Shown here: positions 11,801-23,500 of the stretch, one piece after another
How positions within the stretch are numbered: position 1 is the stretch's first letter
How the letters are laid out: each line of letters opens with the position of its first letter
Assembly (NCBI GenBank): GCA_036346205.1
Contig: JARFJB010002417.1
Location: forward strand, 815,001 to 879,000
Direction: 5' to 3'
DNA: 64,000 nt
From: Vesta saturnalis
Lineage: Eukaryota > Arthropoda > Insecta > Coleoptera > Lampyridae
Program-made: the position numbers and the translations under genes
Notes under the pieces: generated by a model
What the model was told of the DNA's origin: nothing
The model's database searches: none
The model's input: the letters and a program-made list of their open reading frames with translations, nothing else

Positions 11801-11935
11801 TGATATGACGCGTAATTTAGTGGCAAAAAATTCTTAAGGTAGAATTTAAGTGCTAGTTCAATTTTTTTCATTATCTGAATAACGATTAATTTTATAAGAT
11901 AAAGTGTAGACGTATTCTTAAAGAAAATCACGTAT

Positions 11936-12236
11936 TTATGTCTATCAATCTCTATCTGACATGAAGTTTTAAACGTCATTCTGAAATAGATTATTGTTTT
12001 TGTTTTTACAATGTTCCTAAAAAAAATGAAATCAAAATTATTTCATTTCTTTTAATTTAAGTTAGTATCTAGATGTCTATTAACCTCTGTCTGTCACGAA
12101 GTTTTGAACGTCTGTTTGACATAGATTATTTTTGCGTTTACAATGTTGCCTATTTTCGTGATGAATTCTTATAAAAGAGGTGCATAATTGTCCTTAAAAA
12201 AATGTTATTAAATTACTTCATTTCTTTTAATTTCCA
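11936..12236 (+). repeat. Imperfect tandem duplication, about 130-170 bp units
   Basis: Two adjacent units each contain ATGTCTATYAAYCTCTRTCTG, a GAAGTTTTRAACGTC block, an ATAGATTATT block, a TTTACAATGTT block and the end TTCATTTCTTTTAATTT. Unit 1 runs about 11936-12060 and unit 2 about 12066-12236. A third, inverted copy of the first part lies at about 20705-20760. Confidence 0.6.
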
Positions 12237-14239
12237 TTTTGTAGGTGGGAAGGTCGTGTGGTGTTCTACTCCTGATATTTAACTTTACTAGTATGAATTA
12301 AATTATTATAAAGTATTTTCGTAATACTTAGTAACTTTACTCCTTGCCCGAGTGCTGTAAAATTGCAATTCAATTTTGGTAACCTTGCAACTCTATGTTA
12401 TTACAAAGATGCAAAGAAATAAGAAAGTTGACATCCAAATAATTATTATTGACGTTTTCAGGGTTCTGTACAGTATCTCTAATCCAATAGCATTCAATGT
12501 TTGCATTACAATAATTATTTAGGTTCATTATAATTACTCTTTCATCAATGAATCAAAAGCTTTTACTTAAACATTTAGTATTATAATTGAACATGTTTAG
12601 ACGCTGTTTTATTTAGACCGTATATTAATTAATTACACAAATACTAAAAACTAGTAACAATTTCATGATTTATATGAAAACTGAATGTTGGAATTTGAAT
12701 TACGTAACGGTACATATACCTAATACTAATAAATAATGCACATGACATAACTTTCCTTTCAATTCGTTCTACTTCAGAATTGTTTTTCAGATACTCTGAT
12801 CCGATTACCTATCCAAGATAATGACTTATGGTGAAAGCCTGACAAGCAGTTTATGAAGTCTGCAGAGCGACGCGCTATCAGATCCGTCACAGACTCGTCT
12901 GCCATCCTACGTTTTAAGTGACAAGTGGAGTGACAGCATTGTTCGTAACAGACCGGAATTTTAATTTATTTTGGAAAATCAAAATCGCCATCGTCTTTTA
13001 AGCAGTATTGCTGAGAAATTGGTTGATCCAATATACAAAATGAAAATGGTGAACGGTCAGGATATATATTCAAAGATGTCCCTTTTATATTGACATTAAC
13101 AGTATAATAATATTGCGTTATCGCTCAATTTAAATTTTATTGCCATTATTAATCTCTAACATAATATCACGTATTTGCGGCCAGTTTAGTGAATCACCCC
13201 TATCGTGCCAACGCAACCCTAACAGCCCTTAACCGCTTTTACAAGCAACTCAAGTGGCACTTACACGTCGCTCAGCTGTATCCACGTACCCAAGTGTTGC
13301 AGGATTTTATGTTCCTCTTCCTCTGATATTACCACATTGAAAGTTGAGAAACAAGGATGGTTACCAGATATGTAATTCTTTCTTTAATGGGGCATAAAAA
13401 TGTAACATCCTCACTATTTACACGCGGGTATATTCTTGAAACATAGGGCGTTTTTTTTTCAAATTGTATATCAGGATTTTTATACATTATGATCAATTTA
13501 TAGATCATTAACAGTTTTAATTTTTTTCACAATCTCGTCTTTATAATTTCATTTATTAAATGTATATTGGGCACGGGAACAGGTTATTTAAGCATTAATT
13601 TGTCAGCATAATTTGGCAGTATTCCAAACGCGGACATCGTAATAAATATTCAGATATTTTTTGTTGCATTATATTTGTTTATAATTTGCGAAAAAATCAT
13701 ACGTCTTACACATGCAAACAAGAAGAATGCTTCAGAAGGCTCCTAATTACTGAGATAGAACTCGAAAATTAATAATGTAAATTTAAAATAAAAAATATCT
13801 GTAAACTGTAAAAATTTCCGCCTTAAAATATCATATATAGTTAGGTTCAGATTTGAAATGTATAACAGGGTCGCTCCTATTTCATTACACAGAATTTATC
13901 ACTACCACTTAGGATTCTGATTCAGCTCGCTGGAAATCTCACATAATAGGAGTTTAAGTTTCATACCAAAAAAAAAATATTTTTAGGTAATACAGAAAGA
14001 AGCATTTTATCTTAAATTTATGGTAATATTGACAAATCTTGGTGTATTAAATTTTTAAAAACAGAAATACAATGTAAAGTTTTTCTTAGGTCGAAATGTG
14101 AAACTCTAAGTAAGGTTAACATTCTTGATTTTTGGGGCAAATTTTTATATCATCAGAGGAGATTAGTTGAGTTCATCGGCCTATTTCTACAGTTTTTGCT
14201 TCTCTACCACGACGTTTCGGAAGCGGACTATAGTACATT
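12237..14239. other. Long spacer with no supported gene
   Basis: I see AT-rich sequence with short open frames only. A moderately GC-richer patch at about 12795-12960 has no recognisable content. Confidence 0.4.
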
Positions 14240-14664
14240 CAGAAATGTCAGGTTTTTGTTCCGACTCGAATTACATTGCTATTCCTGAATGTACTTGTAC
14301 ACAGGAATGACTACACTTTCACGATAAGTGTATACAGAAAACCCACTCGCACGAGGAGGTAAAGCGTACAGTTAGGCGTGACAAGATGCTTGTACGATAT
14401 GCTCGAAACAGAAGGACCTGAAAAAAAGAAAATATGGCTAAAATACTTAAAGAAAATGACTACCCCGATCTGAGACCTACCTTAGACAGGGAAAGGGAAA
14501 AAGAAGAATCTAAATACACAGCGATAATATCATATATACCTCGGACAAATACGAAGGAGGCTGCAAATACAAGATATACAAGATACACAAGAACAAGAAG
14601 TTTTATACTACAATGTATTCAATGGGAAATGAACGTGACCTATTTAATGAATTATGTGAACTGA
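14240..14664 (+). pseudogene. Penelope-like element reverse transcriptase remnant
   Basis: A plus-strand reading from 14258 gives VPTRITLLFLNVLVHRNDYT followed by FTISVYRKPTRTR, the F-L-D-V-L / V-Y-R-K-P-T pattern seen near the end of the reverse transcriptase of Penelope-like retroelements. A frameshift later it continues with CLYDMLETEG and LKENDYPD, then YTAIISYIPRTN, again as in that family. The usual downstream GIY-YIG endonuclease is not visible here. Several stops and shifts make it inactive. Active relatives copy RNA into DNA primed at cut chromosomal ends. Confidence 0.65.
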
Positions 14665-15089
14665 TGTAATTCGTTTAAATATTAAACGAATTTTTGAACA
14701 AAGATACGGAAATTGATATGATATAAATACCGGGTGATTAGGGAAAATATATAGTGATTGAACTGGAATTTATGACAAATGGTGGTTTATTAGTGACAAA
14801 AGAAATATACGAATCTGTGAAAGTGATGTTTCGAGGCGGTTGTAATTTAAATATGTGTGGATGGTGACGGATGTATCGGTAGACGGTCAATTACTGGCTT
14901 GGTGGTGTGGATGGTGGATTTAGGCTTATGATGAGGGTTGGTAAATTGTAGGTGAGAGAGATGTTTCTGGATGATTCAGGAAGGCGATTAATGTAGCTGT
15001 AGTTAGTGGATTTACTGGAATTGGTGGTGTATGTGTATGGCAATACTGGATAACGGTTAGTTTGGGTGAGGATCGATCTTATTCGCGAA
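14665..15089. other. G/T-rich stretch, no gene
   Basis: The plus strand is strongly skewed to G and T between about 14750 and 15070, with many GGTGG and TGGAT words. I see no coding potential. Confidence 0.4.
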
Positions 15090-15418
15090 ACTATTACTTT
15101 TCGGGGTCTTGACCACCGTTAATGATAACAGTGGCCACAACACTCTTGGTGAAAATTTCGAGAGGGCAGCATTATAGTGTTCGGAGGAAGGTTATTTCTC
15201 CGGGGCCATGACCGCCTTTGATGATAATGACGTCCCTCAGTAATTCTTCTACACTCCCCGCGTGGTACAAACTCCGAGAGGATCGTTTAAAAAATGAATG
15301 ACTTCTTGAACACTATAAATCGAAGTAAAGGGGTATGTCTTAGGGATACGTAGAGAAGTTATTATTTTTCCGGGGCTAGGACCGCCGTCGATAATAATGA
15401 CGTCCCTCAGTAATTCTC
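15090..15418 (+). repeat. Three dispersed copies of a ~60-bp repeat
   Basis: Units at about 15090-15140, 15191-15250 and 15358-15418 share TTATT-TTTCCGGGG, GACCGCC, GATAATAATGACGTCCC and TCAGTAATTCT. The last two are closest to each other. Spacing is about 100 and 168 bp, so they are not a simple tandem array. The origin is unknown; they may be part of a retroelement long terminal repeat or untranslated region. Confidence 0.55.
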
Positions 15419-17147
15419 AATCCAAGAGTTGTTCATAAATCTTTTCAAAAGTAAAGGGTATACAGTGGCATATCCTAGATTACTGTTCATGCGTAAGGCA
15501 TCCTATTTAAAAAAAGTTCCTATTTTGTTAACCTTTCTTTGTTTAGATCTTTTGGGTGGAAGGTTTAGATTGCAAGTCCTTTGAATCCATTTCAGTTAAC
15601 AAACACAATTTATTGCTGATCTTCTTCAGTGAATTAAATCCCCAGGCATTAACTGTTTTCTGCTTCTTTGGTTTTAAATAAAGTTTCTGAACCATAATCT
15701 CGTACTACGATTCAAGCATCTGGCAAGCCCTCCTTTGCTAAGCCTTTTGTATTTGATAACATTGGGTTTGTTAGGCATCGTATATTGCTCACTGCTCTAT
15801 TCACTTTCATATATTGTCCCTGTAGAAACTGGTTCTGTAAATACTTCTTAAAATACTGCACCAAAAATAAGTTAGCGTAACAAATGCAAATTGTTTCATT
15901 TGACCAAACCTCACTTTTTGATTTTCTGAAAACAGTTATACGAGGGTGTGTAAAGTTTCAAAGTGATTTTGAACTAAAAGACAGATATCAGCGACATGAC
16001 GCTGGACTGTTACTAATTTTAAGGAGTAACCGCAATAAAACTGACAACTACTATGTTTCAAATACAAACCGTCTGTATTTCCTTTCTTGTTAACTGTTTA
16101 AAAAGTCTCTCCCAAGTTTTGACACTAACAATAAAAAATCGACGAAACTCTCCACAATTCCTACTCCATCACCAATATTTACATATCACGTTAACTCGGA
16201 GTTCAGCTTGTGGTTACTTATGTGTGGCGTGCAGTAAATCATGTCCAGAATATCATTCTAAATCTGCGTTAAAAAGTAGGGTTCCCATCCTTTCTTGCGG
16301 CATTCATTCGAGGTTAACCATTAAAAAATATATTAAGAAATTTTCTACTGTTCAGATTCTTAAAAGCGTACTTTTCCCTTGCCCCGCTAAATAAGCATCC
16401 TTTCTTTGCTAAATAAAAGATAGCATCGATGGTGCACTATAATGCTCCTTTACAATGGGATTCGTCTTAAATGACGTTTTGGTGGTTTTGGTCCATGCGT
16501 CCTCTTCCAGGCGATGTTTCTGAAGCGTTTTGCAGAGTCACAAGCAACATAGTGAAAATAAATCTTAGTCTCATTATAAGTTAAAAAACTCGGTTTGAGA
16601 GATAGGCACTCGTCTTTACTACTTTTAGATAAGTCTATAGTATAGTTGCCCGCTTGCCTCATTTTAGTAATATAACATGTTTCACCATTGCGTGATCGTG
16701 TGCCAGTATCGTTTAAATTAAATTTGACCTTATGTTAATAACTTCCATTTTATTTAATTCGTGACTTTTAGATATTCTTGGAGATGTATTTTTACATATT
16801 TGATTTTCATATAGTATTTTTCCTAACAATGCGAAAAGTAAACTTTTTTTACACGACGCTGCCGTTGATCGAACGACGCATTCGATTCGAGTGCAAAAAG
16901 TATATGTATTATGTAATCCACGTTGCATTTATAGCTGGTAGATGTAGTACATATATCGCAATTAATGACTAATCATGTTCAAAATTCAAACCCCAACTGA
17001 CATATGATTTGCGTTACATTTGTTCAGTGTAAAGGTGGTAAATATAATCCACCATACTGGAAAAAATACATTGGGTAAATTGTCGCAAATGGTTTATTGC
17101 TACATTTCTGAATTTACCCGACTACACAAGGCATTATTTCAGAAGCA
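15419..17147. other. Spacer with unassigned open frames
   Basis: Two frames stand out by composition but match nothing I know: a plus-strand frame of 113 codons at 16053-16394, and a minus-strand frame of 70 codons at 16450-16662 (starting MRQAGNYTIDLSKSSKDECL, ending WKRTHGPKPPKRHLRRIPL). The second is proline- and arginine-rich at its end and may be an exon or a decayed transposon piece. No further support is visible. Confidence 0.3.
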
Positions 17148-17357
17148 TTGCTATCAGTTGGTCCTGGAGTAAGTGTAGAACATGAAAAAAGACACAGTGA
17201 TTGTAATTCTACCGTAGTTGGTGATGGTTCTTTTGAAAATTCTCTTAATAACAAAATAAATATTACGGAAGATATTTTTACAACGCAGCGAAGAAGTGAA
17301 TGCAGTTTGAAGCTTAATAAAAAAAATAACCATTTGACGGATGGGATTGGAGTTATA
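17148..17357 (+). other. Candidate exon interrupted by piggyBac
   Basis: A TTATTTCAG acceptor-like site at about 17134-17142 is followed by an open frame reading LLSVGPGVSVEHEKRHSDCN and later ITEDIFTTQRRSECSLKLNK. The piggyBac element begins in the TTAA at its end. Ignoring the insertion, the frame continues across the TTAA with KRCLVLTANFTYSHTVVC and then stops near 19967. The continuity is suggestive but the reading is short and of no known family. Confidence 0.3.
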
Positions 17358-17874
17358 TTAACCCTTTGTTCCCCGACGGGACTTTAAGGTCCCATATAAT
17401 GTAAAAGACGTGGTTAACTTTAATACTTCATAATCATCGATAATTTTCTGACGGGACTATAGAGTATACATTATCCTACGGCTTATGCAACCAAGAATAC
17501 GCCGTGTTTAACGGTTCTGTCATTTAAATTAATTTATTCGTTAGTGTGACACAGTAACGATTGCGTGAATTGTCTTGTGTACTTTGTTAGTGTTTTTGTT
17601 AATAAAACAGACAGTGGAATACAATTTATTGTAAATTTGAACTTCTTGTTGTTTCAAAGACATAGAGAAATATCATTAATTAATTTAAATTGTACAAGAA
17701 TACTTTACCAACGTAATTTATTTACTGGACTCCTAAGTCCCGTCAGGGATTTGATAGGTATGTTATTGTATATGTATTATTTATTGAAAATTGAGCGTAT
17801 CTCCCTAAAATAACTAAAAAAGATAATTAAAATTAGACGCATGTAACACTTTTTTATTTCTCATAGAAAAATAA

Positions 17875-18186
17875 ATGTATAATTGGCGGCATAGAGAGCC
17901 ACTTAATGATGATGAAGTTCTGGCTGCAGCTGAAGCAGCAGTATTTGAATTAGCAAATCTACCACTTGACAACGAAACGATAACAGACGAAGAGTTAATA
18001 AGTGATGAAGAAACAAACAATATGACGGAGGTTTTGCACGAAGAACATTTAGATAACGAAAATGCAAATTATGAACTGGAGGGAACCACTGATAATGGAA
18101 AATAGCACTCACCCTGCAGCTCCTCGCTTTGCAGAATCAAATAAAAGCAAAAGAGGAGGGAAGGCAGAAGAGGAACAGAAGAGAAA
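17875..18186 (+). pseudogene. N-terminal segment of the piggyBac transposase, frameshifted
   Basis: The frame from 17875 begins MYNWRHREPLNDDEVLAAAE and is strongly acidic (DEELISDEETN), as is usual for piggyBac N-termini. It stops at 18103-18105. In the next frame the reading continues as ENSTHPAAPRFAESNKSKRG, a basic Ser/Lys/Arg-rich stretch, up to a TGA at about 18187. Dropping back one frame there enters the main open frame in KKKDI. Two compensating single-base shifts would join all three parts. A splice acceptor-like TTCTCATAG just upstream (about 17857-17865) makes an untranslated 5' exon possible. Confidence 0.7.
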
Positions 18187-19704
18187 ATGAAAAAAAAAGA
18201 TATTACTACCAACATTCCTCCATACAGCTTGGATGAAAATCCGATAGAAGAACACTTTCAACACTGCTCAACTTACACTGATTACTTTCTTACAGTGTTG
18301 TGGCCAAATGCTGTAAAAGATATTGCATACCAGTCAAACTTATATGCTACTCAACGTGGAAAGACTATGAACTTCAAAGAATGTGAACTGTTGGCTTTTC
18401 TAGGACTTAACTTTTTTATGGACTATCATACAGTACCAAGTTATACACATTACTGGTCATGTGCTGAAGATCTTGGAATAGCTATAGTAAAAAAGGTAAT
18501 GCCTAGAAGTCGTTTTGAGCAGTTTTTGCAATACCTTCATATAAATGACAATTCAACAATACCTCTTAACAACAAAGATAAAATTTATAAGATAAGACCT
18601 TTTGTAACAACCTTGATTGAACGCTTTGACATTTTAAATAATGGAACTAGGAGACTTGCAGTTGACAAATCCATGATAATCTTCAAAGGCCGCTCCACAT
18701 TGAAGCAATACAACCCTAAGGAACCCATCAAAAGAGGGTACAAACTATGGTACTTGGGTGACCAGAATGGATATATAAAGAAATTCGACGTGTACCAAGG
18801 GAAAAATGAAGTAGCAGAAAAAAAGTTTCAGGGCTTCGGATTGGGCGAAAGAGTCGTTTTGACTTTGACCGAAAATTATTGGGGCACTAATCGGATAATA
18901 TATTTCGACAATTACTTCACATCAGTCTTTTTACTAGAAAAATTAAAAACTGAAAACACGTTAGGATGTGGAACAGTTCAGCGTGATCGGCTAGGTTTAC
19001 CATCAAAAAATATGAAAGAAGATAAAACCTTTCGGCGAGGTGATATTGATTATAGGGTATCAAATATGGACATATCATTCTTCAAATGCTGTGACAATAG
19101 GATTGTACATTTTTTATCCAACTTCCATGGCACAGAATTGACTACAGCCAAACGTCAACAAAAAGACGGTACTAAGATCGACATAAATTGTGCCCAGATT
19201 GTCGATGACTATAATACCTATATGGGTGGCTTAGATCAAGCGGACCGACTTCGCCAAGCATATTGTATCAATAGGAGGTCCAAAAAATGGTGGCACCGGC
19301 TATTTTTTGGAATTGTTGACTTTGCTTTTGTCAACAGTTACATCCTCTATAAAAACTTCATTGATTTTATAAGAGGAGTTGCCCTAGGACTCATGAATGA
19401 AACCAACCATCCTGTCACCAACAAAAAGTGTAGATCGGCGTCTTCAGCAAGCCCTCGAAACAGCCCACAAACGTTAGTGTGTGCAAAACGTAGAAAATAC
19501 AACTACAGTGTTTCTGACGATGTTAGACTGAGCAACCGTGGAGTGCACTGGCCAATTTTTACCCCAAAGAGAGGTAGATGCGAACAGTGTTCGTCTGTTG
19601 GATTAGAATCACGACCATATTCAAAATGTTCAAACTGTTCGGTATATCTGTGTGTTAATGATAAGAAAAATTGTTTTGCCAAATATCATAATATTGCTCA
19701 ATAA
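18187..19704 (+). CDS. piggyBac-type transposase, main open frame
   Basis: This 505-residue open frame holds the whole catalytic part of a piggyBac transposase (DDE_Tnp_1_7 domain). The first aspartate lies in LAVDKSMIIFKGRS (about residue 160), the second in IIYFDNYFTS (about 241) and the third in IVDDYNTYMGGLDQADRLRQ (about 350). The C-terminus has a cysteine-rich zinc-binding domain, CEQCSS and CSNCSVYLC, that in the family binds the terminal repeats. The enzyme excises and inserts at TTAA without leaving a footprint. The ATG at 18187 is probably not the native start, because the acidic N-terminal region lies upstream in shifted frames. All catalytic residues are present, so decay is recent or slight. 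It is a single gene inside the element, in an otherwise gene-poor region. Confidence 0.93.
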   Translation: MKKKDITTNIPPYSLDENPIEEHFQHCSTYTDYFLTVLWPNAVKDIAYQSNLYATQRGKTMNFKECELLAFLGLNFFMDYHTVPSYTHYWSCAEDLGIAIVKKVMPRSRFEQFLQYLHINDNSTIPLNNKDKIYKIRPFVTTLIERFDILNNGTRRLAVDKSMIIFKGRSTLKQYNPKEPIKRGYKLWYLGDQNGYIKKFDVYQGKNEVAEKKFQGFGLGERVVLTLTENYWGTNRIIYFDNYFTSVFLLEKLKTENTLGCGTVQRDRLGLPSKNMKEDKTFRRGDIDYRVSNMDISFFKCCDNRIVHFLSNFHGTELTTAKRQQKDGTKIDINCAQIVDDYNTYMGGLDQADRLRQAYCINRRSKKWWHRLFFGIVDFAFVNSYILYKNFIDFIRGVALGLMNETNHPVTNKKCRSASSASPRNSPQTLVCAKRRKYNYSVSDDVRLSNRGVHWPIFTPKRGRCEQCSSVGLESRPYSKCSNCSVYLCVNDKKNCFAKYHNIAQ

Positions 19705-19912
19705 ACTAATATGTAACAGTATGTAGTTGTATAAGGTCCCATCACTTTTGTCCCTGACGGGACTTGTACGTCTCGGCTCCCCATTCCTTAGAAGGGGGTG
19801 GGCAAAAAATTTGGAAAAATTATTTTATGCTAATTACTCATCCTTTAATTCATATTTGAATTTTTTTTTCTAAAATTTTTAAGAAATCTTATTCCGGGAA
19901 ACAAAGGGTTAA

Positions 19913-20380
19913 AGCGTTGTTTAGTTTTAACAGCAAATTTTACATACAGCCACACAGTAGTATGTTAAATAATTAATAATTATTAAAATATTAAATAAAT
20001 AATTGTTTGGAGTTTTAACCGCTACGCTGCTGCAGGTAAAGATGAATTGATAATCTTCTTTACCAAAAGTGGCTAATTACAACAGAAAAATTAAAAGCAA
20101 ATATTTTCGTCAAAGTTTTCCGTGAAAAAGGAATAGAAACAAATTGTTTTTGAACCAAGTTAATTTAGTTTAATTTTGATGGATAGGTATTTTTTCCGTC
20201 ATTACACAATTTTCGCCTAATGGTCCTTAATAGAAGTAGTTTTAATTATTATAAGTTAAAACTTATAATAATTTAATATTAGACAAGTTGCTTTGGTATG
20301 TGTAAACCCTTGCAATATTGCAGGCTCACATTCCATTAATATAAGTAATGTAATTTGATTGTAATTTCATTATATTTAGA
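19913..20380. other. Spacer, no gene
   Basis: This is AT-rich sequence between piggyBac and the first SINE-like copy. I see nothing in it. Confidence 0.4.
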
Positions 20381-20556
20381 ATTTACATCAGTTTTACATT
20401 CATAAAGATAAAATTTACACCGATTGGGGCGTGTATCTCGATAGCTCAGTTGGTTAGCGCGGTACTCTAGCAAAGTATAGGTCGTAACGTCAAATCCTAC
20501 TCGAGGTAAACTTTTTATTTATGTATTTAATAAAATTAATAATAATTTTAATAGTA
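20381..20556 (+). repeat. tRNA-derived SINE-like repeat, copy 1
   Basis: The repeat has a 5' lead (TTTACATCAGTTTTACAT, CGATTGGGG), a tRNA-like head at 20435-20507 and an AT-rich tail with TAATAAAATTAATAATAATTT. The head has an A box TAGCTCAGTTGG, an anticodon-arm equivalent with loop CTAGCAA (anticodon position AGC), and a degraded B box (GTCAAATCC). Three other copies at 24.1, 30.1 and 34.0 kb share the same lead and/or tail, which shows this is a mobile repeat and not a functional tRNA gene. Confidence 0.75.
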
Positions 20557-23500
20557 GTTTTAATTTGGATGTTTTTTTAATAATTAAATACTGCAAATCG
20601 AAGTTCTTTTCTAAGTTGAACATTATTATAAAATTAATAAAAACGAGTTTTTCTCCCGCAAAATTTTGCGGTTAAAATTAAATTTACAACGTTGTAGAAA
20701 AAAAAACAATAATCTATGTCAGAATGACGTTTAAAACTTCATGTCAAATAGAGTATTAATATACGTTAACGTAAAAAAAATTCCAAAGCCGCCCGGTTCT
20801 ATACAAATATCGATAATACAGCTTAAGGATTTGCAATCATTTGTTTAAAATTCTGACTCCGTTATTTCCTTCTACACAAAATTACCTTCATATCAATAAA
20901 AAAATCATCGAAATCGATCAAGCGGTTGTCTCGCAATTTTCGTGAACCGAATGACCCGATTATTTTAATATATAACATGATTTAATTTTACATAATTTTA
21001 TAAATTGTCATTACTGGTGCCTTGTGAACATTGATGGGCGTCCCTGTATAGGGAAATTTTTGTTTTGAAATGTTGTACTTTTGAACTCTTTGTAAAAGAA
21101 AATAGTCATATCAGATGGATACATCTTAGCCTGCAGCAGTCCGGTTGATGATTAACATGCTAATTAACCCAAAGAGGCGCTACAGCCACGATACGGTCCT
21201 CGACAGTCGAGGAGCAGCGGTTATCATCCCAATCAATTAAAAATTGTTCTTAAAAACCGTCACGGTGTTATGGTTTTGAAATTATTCTCATTGTGTTACT
21301 GATATTACACCAACGACAACACTGTCAAATGCTCGCATAACCTTTCGTTCCGCAGAATACCGTGCGTTACTAAATCGGCTCTAATGTTTACAAAAATCAA
21401 GTTTTTAATTTGTAATGTGCGCATTAATTGAGTGGTTTTGTTTCTATGTGACTCTAACGTTGACTTTGCTGTTTTTTTGTATTAAGCTTTTAAAGGTTTT
21501 AAACGTAACTCACAAAAAATCTTGCATCTAAGTAGAATTTTGCTGAAATTATTTTTTAGTGACAAGTGAACCTTCATTTTAATGTGACAGTTCTTTTATA
21601 AGATGAAAGGTGTAACTACCTTTAGATGTGTCACACCACACATTTAGCTGAAACAATCAATTCAGTATTTTATTATCAATTACATATAGTTAATTTAAAA
21701 AAAAAACCAATTCGAAGCTTTAAAAGCCTTAGCATTGCTAATGAAATAATATACACTTTTTAACATTTTTTTACAGCGTTTAATTTACATAAAAGATCTG
21801 CGTTTGTATGGATCAATACCAGAGTATAATTTCGTTTCTGTTTTTTTGTACTGAATGTATGAATGGGCAACTTTTCAAAGCAGAGAACAAGGTGCTTTAG
21901 CGTAGATTACATGAAAAAACAAATAGGTAATTCATGGAAAATAAAATTAAGATACAGTGCGAACCCACTAAGTGAGTAATTACAAATCTGAAACGAGTAT
22001 GTGTGCATGCATTATCATCCTAAAATATTTTGATAAACAATTACATTCCATTTTGGTATACGTATGGCCACCTATATAAACATAAATGGCAGGTTTAACA
22101 TCTATATTTCTCAAAAGAGAGGGTATGAAATTACAATGAATGTTGCGTGTTCTAGATTACAATATCCACAATATTTCAATATGAGCACAATTTAGTTAAA
22201 TTGGTTACATAAAAAAGCGCGGGAAAGAAGCGTTTTAAAATTCAAGTATGTAGGTTAAGTTCGGTATCACGTAAAGAAAAAGTTTTGTTTAAGGAAGTTG
22301 AAAGAAGCAGGTACGGATATTGACAAAAAAAATCTTGGAAAATTGTTTTATGTATCATATTGATGTGTATTTATTTTGTAAGGATCATAAGTAAGGTAAA
22401 TACCACACTACAGTTTTAGTGAGAGGAAAATTCGAAATGGCAAGATTTGAAATCTCACGAGAGCAACGCCCGAGGCGACCGATAAAGCACACTCATGCAG
22501 TCAGTAGTCAGTACAACAAACTCATACTCGTATATCTTTTCTCAATGGCTACTCCCACCACCCTGAACGCGATCCATCCATCCGAAGTTTGGCGGCGTCT
22601 CTCTTGCATACCCTTTGGGTAAGCACCCTGTCTCGCTCCTTAACAGCCTTCACTCTAAAAGCATGCACACGATATATAGAGGGACATTATGTCAAGGGGA
22701 ACAGATGTATAAAATAAATATCCGCGCTGTATGCGCTAGGAGGAGAGCCATGATTCCGGAATCACATAAATCAGGACTCTGGGGGTCGCGGGTGTTTCAC
22801 CCACTTTGGGTCTGGTAGAGCCTAAAGATTTCTTGTTATAAGAATAAAAAAGTACGGATATAATTATATAAGTTCAAGGCATTGTGATCTAATTACACAT
22901 TCTTGAAGTACGCCCCTTCGTTAAACACAAATCTGAAGCTTTACGCAGACGTATATTCTAAAAGACTTTTCTACCCTACTAACAGTGACGCTTAGTTCGA
23001 AACAGCACAGGTCTCCACTACCCAAGCTGGCAAGATGGAAAAGCCATCTAGGTTGTCAAAAACTTGTAAAATATTAGTCCTTCGATTTTGAAAGCTTCGT
23101 TCGATCTGTACAATGAGGCTGATGAATCGCTTGAGTTGAGTGATTTATGTCGGCCACAGTAAATTGTGTGTGAACTGGCTGCAGTTCATGCATTCCCGTG
23201 GTTTGCCGACCACTATAACTCCTAAGCCCGTGTAACTAACTACATGTACACATACGTTATACATAACCGAATCTAAATTATTGTTAATAAATTCTTACTT
23301 AAATTACAGTTTAAAAGCAAAAAAAAATAGGAAAATATTTTTCTCATTTTAAGCAATAAACTGGAAGATTTTGTCACGATGTCATTAAAGGGTGCAGTAA
23401 AACATAACTTTTGAGAAGGGCTTTTTCGCCGACAGTGCAATAATGGGACATTAGTTTGATGTATAGCTCGTGCGGTTATCAAACCAATATTGGTACCCTG

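Larger units (their letters stand above)
17362..19908 (+). mobile_element. piggyBac-like transposon
   Basis: The element is bounded by TTAA on both sides (17358-17361 and 19909-19912), the target site of piggyBac elements. It starts CCCTTTGTTCCCCG and ends with the near complement CGGGAAACAAAGGG. The 2.5-kb length is normal for the family. A single transposase occupies most of it on the plus strand. Near both ends the motif CTGACGGGAC recurs: 17449-17458, inverted at 17736-17749, and 19752-19763, with a CCGACGGGAC variant at 17373. These may be internal transposase-binding repeats. Confidence 0.93.

Noticed and set aside
16053..16394. 113-codon open frame on the plus strand
   Set aside because: No recognisable motif, low-complexity composition, and no splice or start signals. 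It may be a chance frame.
17565..17813. 82-codon open frame inside the piggyBac 5' region
   Set aside because: It lies in the subterminal noncoding part and has no relation to piggyBac proteins. It is probably a chance frame.
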